DNA of 51,573 bases from the NCBI GenBank assembly GCA_036841525.1, contig DAITVZ010000031.1, forward strand, positions 1-51,573, written 5' to 3'. The DNA comes from JAAYEA01 sp012689325. Lineage in GTDB: Bacteria; Chloroflexota; Anaerolineae; JAAYEA01. Position numbers and translations under genes: made by a program. Each line of letters starts with the position of its first letter. Position 1 is the first letter of the stretch. Under the pieces are notes generated by a model. The model saw only the letters and a list, made by a program, of their open reading frames with translations, ran no database searches and was not told the origin of the DNA. Below, piece after piece: positions 15,952 through 23,689 of the stretch.

Positions 15952-16611
15952 GTGAATACCTACATCGTGCGCAAGGCGCGCCTGCCCTATGATCCCGAGG
16001 TGAACAACCAGCAGTTCTGGGACGTCGCCGACAAAGCCCAGGTGGACGTCTATCGCTGGTACCAGTCGGGGGAAAAGTGGGAGGCCTTCGCCCAGTTGCT
16101 CTATGACGCTGACAAGCTCTACTTCCGGATGGTGTCGCGCAACGACCACCAGATCGTCGCCGTGAGCAGCCAGCCGAACCAGCCAGTCTACAAGGATTCG
16201 TGCGGCGAGCTGTTCATCTCGCCGGGGCCGGACGTGAGCATCGGCTATTTCAACTTTGAGATCAACTGCGTGGGGGCGATGCTGCTGGCCTTTGGCACGG
16301 GGCGGCAGGGACGCGAGTTCCTCCGGCCCGAGCTGGCGCGGCAGGTCGCCGTCTGGCACTCGGTCCCCGGGCCGACCAAGGCGCCGAGCGCCGACGACTG
16401 CTGCTGGGAGATCCAGGCGGCGATCCCGCTGGCGGTGCTGCGCGCTTATGTCGGTTTTGCGACGCCCAAGCTGGGCGACGTCTGGCGCGCCAACTTTCAG
16501 CGCTGCGCCGACGGCTCGGCGAACCCGCAGTGGGCCACCTGGAACCCCATCGAGACGCCGCAGGCCGACTTCCACCGCCCCGAGTTCTTCGGACAACTGC
16601 TGTTCGCATAA
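15952..16611 (+). CDS. CBM9-like carbohydrate-binding protein
   Basis: A 219-residue single-domain protein like the carbohydrate-binding family 9-like group (DOMON-like beta sandwich). Key stretches are YDADKLYFRMVSRND, KDSCGELFISPGPD, IGYFNFEINCVGAMLLAFG and CWEIQAAIPLAVL, which follow the family pattern (SCVEFFISP, YFNFEFN). There is no signal peptide or catalytic domain, so it is probably cytosolic and may bind sugars or act with the Gfo/Idh enzyme. The GTG at 15952 is preceded by GAGGAGG with 4 nt spacing; longer in-frame readings overlap the upstream gene. A strong hairpin terminator follows at once. Confidence 0.87.
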   Translation: MNTYIVRKARLPYDPEVNNQQFWDVADKAQVDVYRWYQSGEKWEAFAQLLYDADKLYFRMVSRNDHQIVAVSSQPNQPVYKDSCGELFISPGPDVSIGYFNFEINCVGAMLLAFGTGRQGREFLRPELARQVAVWHSVPGPTKAPSADDCCWEIQAAIPLAVLRAYVGFATPKLGDVWRANFQRCADGSANPQWATWNPIETPQADFHRPEFFGQLLFA

Positions 16612-16622
16612 GCGGAACGCAA

Positions 16623-16660
16623 AGGCCCTACAGGTTCCCGAAACCTGTAGGGCCTCTTTT
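16623..16660. terminator. Bidirectional intrinsic terminator
   Basis: AGGCCCTACAGGTT (16623-16636) and AACCTGTAGGGCCT (16642-16655) form a perfect 14-bp stem with a 5-nt loop, followed by CTTTTATT. It separates the convergent CBM9-like (plus) and SBP2 (minus) genes. Confidence 0.93.
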
Positions 16661-16684
16661 ATTGCTGGTCGGCCAGAGGAGCGG

Positions 16685-18757
16685 CTAGACGTGGGCTTCC
16701 GGCGCGTCCCAGTAGAGGATCGGCGTGCCGATGATGCTCTCCCAGCCCGTGCGGTCCGAGTTAAGGACGCCCTCAAGCTGGTTCTTCAGGCCGTTCTTGA
16801 CGATCATGGGATAGGGAACCTCGCCTAGGATGCCGACCACGGGCGCCTGCTCCACCCAGACGTCCATGATCTTGTTCATGGCGTCCACATAGTAGCTGAG
16901 CTCGGCATGCTTTTCGGCCTCATTCCACCAGTCCCAGCATTGCCAGAGCCAGTGCCCTTCGGGCGGCGGGCTGGCGGCGGGGTCCTTGAGCTGGAAGCGG
17001 TAATACCGTCCCCAGCCGCCCGCCCAGGGCCGGTCCGTCAGCTCGCCGATGTAGCAGTTGCCCCAGACCAGATGGACGAGGGCAAAGTGGCCGGCCGGGT
17101 ACCAGGTGGCCTCGATCTCGTTGGCGTCCACGCGGGTGGTAAAGAGCGAGCGCTCCTCCAACTTGGCGGCGCAATTGATACCCACCGCTTTCAGATAGTT
17201 GACCACCATGTTGAGCGCGTCGTCGCTGGCCGATCCAGCCGCCTGGAAGCTCTCGATGGAAAAGAATACGGGCCCGCTGCCATCCTTCCAGAGGCGGAGA
17301 CCGTCGGCATTCTTTTTGTCGTAGCCAGCCTCGTCCAGAAGCTTGTTGGCCTGCGCCGGGTCGTACTCGATAAATGCCTTGGCGGAGGCTTCGTGGTAGA
17401 AGGGGCCGATGGAGCTCGGGCTGGCCTGGCGCGGCACGCCAAAGCCATCGTAGGCGATCTCGTTGATGGTGACCCGGTCCATGGCCAGGTTCATCGCCTT
17501 GCGCACCCGCACATCGTTAAAGAACTCTTTGACCTTCTCATTCTTGGCGTCGTGGTTCGGCCAGAGCGTCTCGCCGCCGCTTTCCGGCTTGAGCAAGATC
17601 ATCTTGTAGTCGCCCTTCTGCTCCTGCTCCTTGAACAGGGTATAGTTGACGATCTGGACGTGGCGCTGCTGCCAGTCGATCTCGCCATTGGCGATCCACA
17701 AGTTGAGCACGTCGGGCGAACCGAACAGGCGATGGACGATCTTGTCCACGTAGGGGAGCTGGTTGCCTTCTGGGTCCACGGCGTGAAAGTACGGATTGCG
17801 CTCCATGACATAGAGCTCGGACGAGAGCGGGCTGGTGGAGATCCAGGGCGTCAGGTCGGGCCGCTCGGTGTTCATCTGCGCGTTGGCCTGGTTAGCATAG
17901 TACTGGATCCAGGTGTTGAACCCGCCATCGGTGGCCGCCTTTTCCAGCGCTGCCTTGTCTTTCACCAGCTTGGCGTGGAACTGGGCCAGATAGTGCCCAG
18001 GCGCGGCGATGACGCTACGGTTCTGGAAGAACATCCAGAGGGGATAGATCGTCCCCAGTTTGACCACCACCGTGTGGTCGTCCGGCGCCGTGACGGACTC
18101 CATGACCGGCGCGCCGGGGCTGGGGGTCAGGTCCTTGTCGCTATAGACGTTCTGGAACTGCCAGGTAAAGGCCTCGGACGTGAACGGCGTGCCGTCGGAC
18201 CACTTGAGCCCAGGGCGCATCTTGAGGGTGAAGGTGTCCGCCGCGGCGTTAACCTCCCAGGACTCGAGCAAGTCGGGACGTATATCGATATCCCAATAGT
18301 TGTACTTGCAGAGGCCGACGTGGTTCACATAACTGGGGCCAGGCGCGTCCGAGACCCCGGTAAAGCCGCGGCGGATGGTGCCGCCATACTTGCCGATGCT
18401 CTCCGGCACGGGGTAGACGGCGGGAGTCTCTGGCAGGCGCTCGTCCACGGGCGGTAGCTGGCCGGCAGCGACCAGCTTGGCCAGCATGGGCGCCTCCTTA
18501 TACTTGGAAGGGATCGCCGTGGCCACCACCACCTTTTCGACGGCGACCTCCTTCTGCACGACTACCGTCTCCTTAACCACCTTTTCGACGGCGACCTCTT
18601 TTTCGACGACCACCGTTTCCTTGACGACCTTTTCGACGGGCACTTCTCGCTCGATCACCTGGGGCGTAGGCTGCGCGCAGCTCGCCGCGGCGAGGCCGGC
18701 TGCGGCCAGCACCGACGCGCGCAAGAACTCCTTCCGACTGATCACTGGGTGGCTCAT
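16685..18757 (-). CDS. Orphan family-5 solute-binding lipoprotein (SBP2)
   Basis: A 690-residue extracellular binding protein, paralogous to SBP1. The start MSHPVISRKEFLRAS has an RK-type twin-arginine motif, then a hydrophobic run and Cys27 in a lipobox (AAASC). Residues 35-79 are the Val/Glu/Lys repeat linker. The SBP_bac_5 domain shows MRPGLKWSDGTPFTSEA, AMNLAMDRVTINE and YDPAQANKLLDEAGYDKKNADG. GAAAGGAGACAGC precedes the ATG. No permease or ATPase gene is near; it is third after an FAD oxidoreductase and a ferredoxin, so it must use permeases encoded elsewhere or act as a chemosensory or scavenging protein. A LacI-type dyad lies just upstream. Confidence 0.95.
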   Translation of the reverse strand: MSHPVISRKEFLRASVLAAAGLAAASCAQPTPQVIEREVPVEKVVKETVVVEKEVAVEKVVKETVVVQKEVAVEKVVVATAIPSKYKEAPMLAKLVAAGQLPPVDERLPETPAVYPVPESIGKYGGTIRRGFTGVSDAPGPSYVNHVGLCKYNYWDIDIRPDLLESWEVNAAADTFTLKMRPGLKWSDGTPFTSEAFTWQFQNVYSDKDLTPSPGAPVMESVTAPDDHTVVVKLGTIYPLWMFFQNRSVIAAPGHYLAQFHAKLVKDKAALEKAATDGGFNTWIQYYANQANAQMNTERPDLTPWISTSPLSSELYVMERNPYFHAVDPEGNQLPYVDKIVHRLFGSPDVLNLWIANGEIDWQQRHVQIVNYTLFKEQEQKGDYKMILLKPESGGETLWPNHDAKNEKVKEFFNDVRVRKAMNLAMDRVTINEIAYDGFGVPRQASPSSIGPFYHEASAKAFIEYDPAQANKLLDEAGYDKKNADGLRLWKDGSGPVFFSIESFQAAGSASDDALNMVVNYLKAVGINCAAKLEERSLFTTRVDANEIEATWYPAGHFALVHLVWGNCYIGELTDRPWAGGWGRYYRFQLKDPAASPPPEGHWLWQCWDWWNEAEKHAELSYYVDAMNKIMDVWVEQAPVVGILGEVPYPMIVKNGLKNQLEGVLNSDRTGWESIIGTPILYWDAPEAHV
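18521..18655 (-). repeat. Tandem linker repeats within SBP2
   Basis: Residues 35-79 of SBP2 repeat a VEKVVKETVVVEKE-type unit three times, matching the SBP1 linker. SBP3 instead has a PTAAPAQ repeat in this position. See SBP1 for the likely stalk role. Confidence 0.75.
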
Positions 18758-18779
18758 GCTGTCTCCTTTCTGGACAAGC

Positions 18780-18793
18780 TCGAACCGGTTTGA
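18780..18793. promoter_or_regulatory. LacI-type operator-like dyad before SBP2
   Basis: TCGAACCGGTTTGA has a perfect AACCGGTT core with a central CG, and 12 of 14 positions are symmetric. This is the usual form of LacI-family operators. It lies 23 bp before the SBP2 start, in the gap after the ferredoxin gene. No clear promoter is visible beside it. Confidence 0.4.
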
Positions 18794-18824
18794 CCGAAGC
18801 CAAATTGCCCAAACATTCTTGACC

Positions 18825-19022
18825 TTAGGACTTGGCCTTCAGGGCGATCTTCTCTATGGCCTCGAAGGCGCAGTTGTTGTAGCAGGTGCCGCACCCCGTG
18901 CACTTGTCTTGATCGATCAGAGCGCCTTGCTTGGTCATGGTGATGGCGCTGACTGGGCACTCAAAGATGCAAGTATTGCAGAAGGTGCAGCCTCGCGTGA
19001 CCTCGTACTTGACCTTGGGCAT
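18825..19022 (-). CDS. 2[4Fe-4S] ferredoxin
   Basis: A 65-residue low-potential electron carrier with two cluster motifs: CTFCNTCIFECP (CxxCxxCxxxCP) and CTGCGTCYNNCAFEA. Each gives four cysteines, as in bacterial clostridial-type ferredoxins. GGAGG lies 7 nt before the ATG at 19022; a GTG two codons earlier is too close to that site. It starts 16 bp after the FAD oxidoreductase, so the two are very likely expressed together, with the ferredoxin as electron partner. Cytosolic. Confidence 0.95.
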   Translation of the reverse strand: MPKVKYEVTRGCTFCNTCIFECPVSAITMTKQGALIDQDKCTGCGTCYNNCAFEAIEKIALKAKS

Positions 19023-19038
19023 GACCACTCCTCCGGCG

Positions 19039-20508
19039 CTACAGACCCGGGATGGCGCGCATGTTCTGGCCGATATTCGCCCCGTTGGCGATGAGCGCCC
19101 GCTGCAACTGGACGCGGCTCACCTTGCGCGGCGCCACCTGCTCCTTGAGCGAGATAGCCGCGGCGGTGCCCGCCGCCTCGCCCATGTTGATGCAGGCCAG
19201 GATCAGGCGGCAGCCGGACTGGGCCATAAAGTCGGCGGAGAGACAGCGACCCGCCACCAGCAGGTTCTCCACGTCCACCGGGACGAGCGAGCGGTAGGGG
19301 ATATCGTAGACCGGCGGCTGAGGGAACTGCATCTCGGCGCCGCGCCGCCCCTTATAGTCGCAGTACGACTCGGGGCCCGTCTCGGGGTGCCAGGAGCTGC
19401 CGACGCCGCTGGCATTGGCGATGACGTAGCAGGTCTTGCCGTCGATCTGCGCCTCGATCCACTTGATGTTGCCGGCCTTGTCCGGGCCATGGACGTCATA
19501 GCCGTGGCCGCTGATGCAGATCACGTCGTCGAACTTGTTCGCGCTGGCGATATCCATGCCGGTCATGACGTACTCGCCCAGGACGCGGCGGGACTCGCGC
19601 ACGCCCAGCAGGGGGGCGGTGTCGATGAGCCAGCACTTTTCATAGCCGGGGACGTGCTTTTTGATGAACTTCCAGAGGATGTCGGCCTGCTCGCGCCCCT
19701 CGATGTACATGCGGGTCAGGTCGCGGTTGTCCAGCGGCTTGCAGTTGCGCGAATGGGCGAAGCAGATGCTCACCTCGTCCTGGCCGACGTGCTCGGGACG
19801 GCCGGGCACGTGGGTTAGCCAGTTGAGGTGATTGTCGATCTCGTAGGGCAGGTCTGGCGTGCCCACGGTGCGGCGGATCAGGTCGATCCACTTGGAGTCC
19901 TTGGCTTTGAGCTCGGAACTATTGTACGCGTCCCAGTCGACGCCGCCGAGGCGAAACTCGAGGGAGCAGGCCATGGACATGCCGTCGCTGGGGCGGCCGC
20001 TCATGATCTGGCAGCCGGCGTAATAGGCTGCGTCGGCATCGCCGGAGCAGTCGATGACGCGCTTGGCCAGGATGGCCTGGCGCCCGGATTTGCTCTCCAC
20101 CACCACGCCGCAGATCGCGCCCTTGTGCACGATGGACTCGACCACGGTGGTGACGAACAGCACGTGGCACCCCGCCTCGGCCACCATGCGATCCAGCACC
20201 AGCTTGTGCTTTTCCGGGTCCGAGTTGCGATGCCAGAGGCCATCCACGGCGATCAGGCGCTTGAACATCTGCTCGCCGATGCCCGAGATAAAGTCCAGCG
20301 GGATGTTCACCAGGCCCATGGTGGCCAGGCCGCCCATCGCGGAGGTGTCCTCGATGATCAGCGTCTTGCAGCCGCCGCGGGCCGCGGCGATCCCTGCGCC
20401 GACGCCAGCCACGCCGCCGCCGACGACGATCACGTCGTACTCGCTTTCCACCGGCAGCTGGCGCGCGGGCTCGTAAAGGCCTTCTCCCGTCCTGTCGTAC
20501 TTGAGCAT
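19039..20508 (-). CDS. FAD-dependent oxidoreductase (FAD_oxidored family)
   Basis: A 489-residue flavoprotein. It has an N-terminal dinucleotide-binding motif YDVIVVGGGVAGVGAGIAAARGG, then GGLATMGLVNIP, a second FAD strand RVIDCSGDADAAYYAG, and the C-terminal FAD motif NLLVAGRCLSADFMAQSGCR ending INMGEAAGTAAA. This matches the FAD_oxidored (PF12831) group, whose members are often of unknown substrate and common in carbohydrate loci. GGAGG precedes the ATG at 20508 with 7 nt spacing; an upstream frame extension lacks a site. It is first in an operon with the ferredoxin and SBP2 under a strong promoter that carries a LacI-type dyad. Whether it oxidises a sugar alcohol or reduces a bond cannot be told. 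Confidence 0.92.
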   Translation of the reverse strand: MLKYDRTGEGLYEPARQLPVESEYDVIVVGGGVAGVGAGIAAARGGCKTLIIEDTSAMGGLATMGLVNIPLDFISGIGEQMFKRLIAVDGLWHRNSDPEKHKLVLDRMVAEAGCHVLFVTTVVESIVHKGAICGVVVESKSGRQAILAKRVIDCSGDADAAYYAGCQIMSGRPSDGMSMACSLEFRLGGVDWDAYNSSELKAKDSKWIDLIRRTVGTPDLPYEIDNHLNWLTHVPGRPEHVGQDEVSICFAHSRNCKPLDNRDLTRMYIEGREQADILWKFIKKHVPGYEKCWLIDTAPLLGVRESRRVLGEYVMTGMDIASANKFDDVICISGHGYDVHGPDKAGNIKWIEAQIDGKTCYVIANASGVGSSWHPETGPESYCDYKGRRGAEMQFPQPPVYDIPYRSLVPVDVENLLVAGRCLSADFMAQSGCRLILACINMGEAAGTAAAISLKEQVAPRKVSRVQLQRALIANGANIGQNMRAIPGL

Positions 20509-20533
20509 GGTCGTTCCTCCTTCGGACATGTGA

Positions 20534-20545
20534 TAAAGCGCTTAA
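20534..20545. promoter_or_regulatory. LacI-type operator-like dyad downstream of the FAD promoter
   Basis: TAAAGCGCTTAA contains a perfect AAGCGCTT palindrome with central CG, the usual LacI-family operator form. It lies about 14-25 bp after the -10 box, just past the start site, suited to repression. The LacI gene at 23690-24724 is a candidate regulator, unproven. Confidence 0.5.
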
Positions 20546-20558
20546 CCTAACACGCGTA

Positions 20559-20587
20559 ACTATACACCAGAGGGCCTTGCTTGTCAA
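20559..20587 (-). promoter_or_regulatory. Strong promoter of the FAD-ferredoxin-SBP2 operon
   Basis: On the minus strand TTGACA (20587-20582) and TATAGT (20564-20559) are 17 bp apart. The predicted start is about 45 bp before the ATG. Confidence 0.82.
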
Positions 20588-20668
20588 ATCGAGCAAGTAG
20601 GATGCGCGAGGGTGGGCGGCTCCGGCTTGGCCTCGGCGGCCAACCGAGGGGATTCTACCCCTGCCCAC

Positions 20669-20696
20669 TTGACAAACCGGGTTGTGTGTATATACT
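20669..20696 (+). promoter_or_regulatory. Promoter of perR-katG
   Basis: TTGACA (20669-20674) and TATACT (20691-20696) with a 16-bp spacer. ACTAG follows 3 nt later, as in two other promoters of this window. Confidence 0.82.
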
Positions 20697-20702
20697 AGTA
20701 CT

Positions 20703-20717
20703 AGATAATCATTCTTA
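20703..20717. promoter_or_regulatory. PerR box over the perR-katG start site
   Basis: AGATAATCATTCTTA matches the PerR consensus TTATAATNATTATAA at most positions around the central AT-N-AT core. It begins 7 bp after the -10 box, so a bound repressor would block its own promoter, the classical peroxide-derepressed arrangement. Confidence 0.68.
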
Positions 20718-20747
20718 ATTAGGACGAGGTTGCGATAAGAGAGCCCC

Positions 20748-21242
20748 ATGTCACCGGTCAGGTCGCGGCTGGAAGAGGTCATCGCCAAGCTGAGGGCGCG
20801 AGGCAATCGCATCACGCCCCAGCGCATCGCCATATTGAGGGCGCTGATCTCGAGTCCCGAGCACCCCAGCGTGGAGCGCATCCATGAGCTGGTGCGCCAA
20901 GACCTCCCGACCACGAGCATCGCCTCGGTCTACAAGACCATCGAGCTGCTCAAGGAGGCTGGCGAGGTGCTGGAGCTGGAATTCGACCAAGCGAACCACT
21001 ATGATGGCCAGCGCCCCTATCCTCACCCGCACCTCGTCTGCGTCAAGTGCCGCAGGATCGTGGACCCCGACACCGATGGCCTTGAGGATCTGGGACGTCA
21101 CCTGGCCGAGCGCGCCGGTTATCGCCTCGTGGGGCAGCGCTTCGACGTATATGGCATCTGCCCCGTATGCCAATCCGAGCCCATGGCGAGTCCACCAGGT
21201 CTGGCGCCAGCAACTGGCGATAAGCAACAGCAGGGGAGGTAG
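20748..21242 (+). CDS. perR: Fur-family peroxide regulator, PerR type
   Basis: A 164-residue metal-dependent repressor. The N-terminal winged helix reads KLRARGNRITPQRIAILRAL and SIASVYKTIELLKEAGEVLE. The regulatory metal site region HPHLVCVKCRRIVDPD includes the two His and an Asp (IVD) found in PerR at the place where Fur usually has Glu. CVKC and CPVC supply the structural zinc site. It is upstream of katG on the same strand, with a PerR-like box at its promoter, so it should sense peroxide by metal-catalysed oxidation and derepress katG. The C-terminal tail beyond CPVC is about 22 residues and looks unstructured. A Zur or Fur role is less likely given the katG link. Confidence 0.88.
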   Translation: MSPVRSRLEEVIAKLRARGNRITPQRIAILRALISSPEHPSVERIHELVRQDLPTTSIASVYKTIELLKEAGEVLELEFDQANHYDGQRPYPHPHLVCVKCRRIVDPDTDGLEDLGRHLAERAGYRLVGQRFDVYGICPVCQSEPMASPPGLAPATGDKQQQGR

Positions 21243-21253
21243 CACGGATTTGA

Positions 21254-21269
21254 GGGATCACGTGATCCC
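21254..21269. repeat. Perfect 16-bp palindrome between perR and katG
   Basis: GGGATCACGTGATCCC is fully self-complementary. It starts 11 bp after the perR stop and 147 bp before katG. With no T-run it is not a terminator; it may be a protein-binding site separating the two genes, or a short hairpin. Confidence 0.5.
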
Positions 21270-21415
21270 GTGTCGGCAAATGGGGCTGGCGGAGGAGAGT
21301 GGCAGGCGGGCCACAGCGATCTCTGGCCAGCGGCGCAAGCTCGTCTGGGTCAGCCTCGTGGTCCCGTCAGCGAGGCAGGGGCACTGTCCCGGCATCTAGG
21401 AAAAGGAGAGTCAAG

Positions 21416-23605
21416 ATGGAAAAAGGCGGACCGAAGAGACAACCAACCGGCCGAGGCACCTCGAACCGAGATTGGTGGCCGAATCAACTGAACCTCAAGA
21501 TCTTGCACCAACACTCGTCGCTATCCAACCCCATGGGCGAGGATTTCGACTATGCCAAAGAGTTTGAGAGCCTCGACCTGGCGGCGGTGAAGAAGGATCT
21601 CCGGGCGCTGATGACCGACTCGCAAGAGTGGTGGCCGGCGGACTGGGGCCACTATGGCGGGCTGATGATCCGGATGGCCTGGCACAGCGCGGGCACCTAC
21701 CGCATGGGCGATGGCCGCGGCGGCGCCGGATCGGGCAGCCAACGCCTCGCACCCCTCAATAGCTGGCCTGACAACGTGAACCTCGACAAGGCGCGACGGC
21801 TGCTCTGGCCGATCAAGCAAAAGTACGGTAACAAGATCTCCTGGGCCGACCTGATGATTCTCGCCGGCAACGTGGCCTTGGAGTCTATGGGCTTCAAGAC
21901 CTTTGGCTTTGCTGGCGGGCGCGTGGACGTCTGGGAGCCGGAAGAGGACATCTACTGGGGCTCTGAACAGCAGTGGCTGGCCACGAGCGACAAACCCCAC
22001 AGCCGTTACTCTGGTGACCGGGAGCTGGAGAACCCTCTGGCGGCGGTGCAGATGGGCCTGATCTACGTGAACCCCGAAGGCCCCGACGGCAACCCGGACC
22101 CGGTCGCCTCTGGCCGCGACGTGCGCGAGACCTTTGCGCGCATGGCGATGAACGACGAAGAGACGGTGGCGCTGGTCGCCGGCGGCCACACCTTCGGCAA
22201 AGCCCATGGCGCTGCCCCCGCCTCGCATGTGGGACCAGAGCCCGAGGCGGCCCCGCTTGAGCAGATGGGCCTCGGCTGGCAGAGCAGCTTTGGCAGCGGG
22301 AAGGGCGGCGATACCATCAGCAGCGGTATCGAAGGCGCCTGGAAGCCCAAGCCGACCAAATGGGATATGGGCTATCTGAAGGTCCTGTTCAAGTACGAGT
22401 GGGAGTTGGTCAAGAGCCCGGCGGGCGCGCACCAGTGGCTGGCCAAGGACGTGGCTGCAGAAGATATGGTGGTTGACGCGCACGACCGGGCGAAGAAGCA
22501 CCGGCCGATGATGACCACGGCGGACCTAGCCCTGCGCTACGACCCCATCTATGCGCCGATCGCGCGGCGGTATCTGGAGAACCCCGCCGAGTTCGCCGAT
22601 GCCTTTGCCCGCGCCTGGTTCAAGCTGACCCACCGCGACATGGGCCCGCGCTCGCGCTATCTCGGCCCCGAGGTCCCCGCAGAGGAGCTGATCTGGCAGG
22701 ACCCCATCCCCGCCGTTGACCACAAGCTGATCGACGCGCAGGACATCACCAACCTCAAGCGCCAGATCCTGGCCTCGGGCCTGTCGATCTCCGAGTTGGT
22801 CTCGACCGCCTGGGCTTCGGCGTCCACGTTCCGCGGCTCGGACAAGCGCGGCGGCGCCAATGGGGCGCGCATCCGCCTGGCCCCGCAGAAGGATTGGGCC
22901 GTCAACCAGCCTGCTCAACTGGGAAAGGTGCTCCAGACCCTCGAGGGCATCCAGAAGGCCTTCAACGCCGCCCAATCCGGCGGCAAGAAGGTCTCGCTCG
23001 CGGATCTCATCGTCCTGGGCGGCTGCGCCGCTGTCGAAGCGGCGGCCAAGAAGGCCGGCCACGACGTGACCGTTCCCTTTACCCCTGGGCGCATGGATGC
23101 CTCGCCGGAGCAGACCGACGCGGCTTCCTTCGCGGTGCTCGAGCCGGTTGCCGATGGGTTCCGCAACTATGTGAAGGCCAAGTTCGCCGTGTCCGCGGAG
23201 GAATTGCTCGTGGACAAGGCGCAACAGCTGACGCTGACCGCGCCCGAGATGACGGTGCTTGTCGGCGGCATGCGCGCGCTGAACGCCAACTATGGCAAGG
23301 CACAGCACGGCGTCTTGACCAAGCGGCCCGAGACGCTGACCAACGACTTTTTCGTCAACTTGCTGGACATGCGCACGGTCTGGAAGCCGGCCTCGGAGGA
23401 GAACGAGGTGTTCGAGGGGCGCGACCGCGTCACGGGCGAGCTCAAGTGGACCGGCACGCGCATCGACCTGATCTTTGGCGCGAACTCGCAGCTCCGGGCG
23501 CTGGCCGAGGTATATGGCTGCGCGGACTCGCAGGCCAAGTTCGTGCAAGACTTTGTGGCGGCCTGGAACAAGGTGATGAGCCTGGATCGCTTCGACCTCG
23601 CCTGA
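21416..23605 (+). CDS. katG: Catalase-peroxidase
   Basis: A 729-residue bifunctional haem catalase-peroxidase, the normal length for the family, removing hydrogen peroxide in the cytosol. The distal site is RMAWHSAGTYR (Arg86, Trp89, His90). The proximal haem His is in ALVAGGHTFGKAHGA. The residues of the Met-Tyr-Trp adduct are present: the Trp above, Tyr in GLIYVNPEGPDG and Met in EQMGLGW. The C-terminal half is the degenerate duplicate domain (STAWASASTFRGSDKRGGANG). AGGAG lies 7 nt before the ATG at 21416; a longer frame starts earlier but lacks a site. It is co-directional with perR and probably under its control. Confidence 0.98.
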   Translation: MEKGGPKRQPTGRGTSNRDWWPNQLNLKILHQHSSLSNPMGEDFDYAKEFESLDLAAVKKDLRALMTDSQEWWPADWGHYGGLMIRMAWHSAGTYRMGDGRGGAGSGSQRLAPLNSWPDNVNLDKARRLLWPIKQKYGNKISWADLMILAGNVALESMGFKTFGFAGGRVDVWEPEEDIYWGSEQQWLATSDKPHSRYSGDRELENPLAAVQMGLIYVNPEGPDGNPDPVASGRDVRETFARMAMNDEETVALVAGGHTFGKAHGAAPASHVGPEPEAAPLEQMGLGWQSSFGSGKGGDTISSGIEGAWKPKPTKWDMGYLKVLFKYEWELVKSPAGAHQWLAKDVAAEDMVVDAHDRAKKHRPMMTTADLALRYDPIYAPIARRYLENPAEFADAFARAWFKLTHRDMGPRSRYLGPEVPAEELIWQDPIPAVDHKLIDAQDITNLKRQILASGLSISELVSTAWASASTFRGSDKRGGANGARIRLAPQKDWAVNQPAQLGKVLQTLEGIQKAFNAAQSGGKKVSLADLIVLGGCAAVEAAAKKAGHDVTVPFTPGRMDASPEQTDAASFAVLEPVADGFRNYVKAKFAVSAEELLVDKAQQLTLTAPEMTVLVGGMRALNANYGKAQHGVLTKRPETLTNDFFVNLLDMRTVWKPASEENEVFEGRDRVTGELKWTGTRIDLIFGANSQLRALAEVYGCADSQAKFVQDFVAAWNKVMSLDRFDLA

Positions 23606-23630
23606 TCCCCAGACAACCGATCCATACCAA

Positions 23631-23664
23631 CAACCGGTTCAGTGGCACGCCACTGAACCGGTTG
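23631..23664. terminator. Terminator hairpin of katG
   Basis: CAACCGGTTCAGTGGC (23631-23646) and GCCACTGAACCGGTTG (23649-23664) form a perfect 16-bp stem with a 2-nt loop. Only a short T-poor tail (CTTCGTAT) follows, but the position between convergent katG and the LacI gene supports termination. Confidence 0.75.
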
Positions 23665-23689
23665 CTTCGTATAGAGCGTGGCGCGCTGG

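Noticed and set aside
22526..23548. Frame opposite katG
   Set aside because: Antisense to a well-conserved enzyme; no domain.
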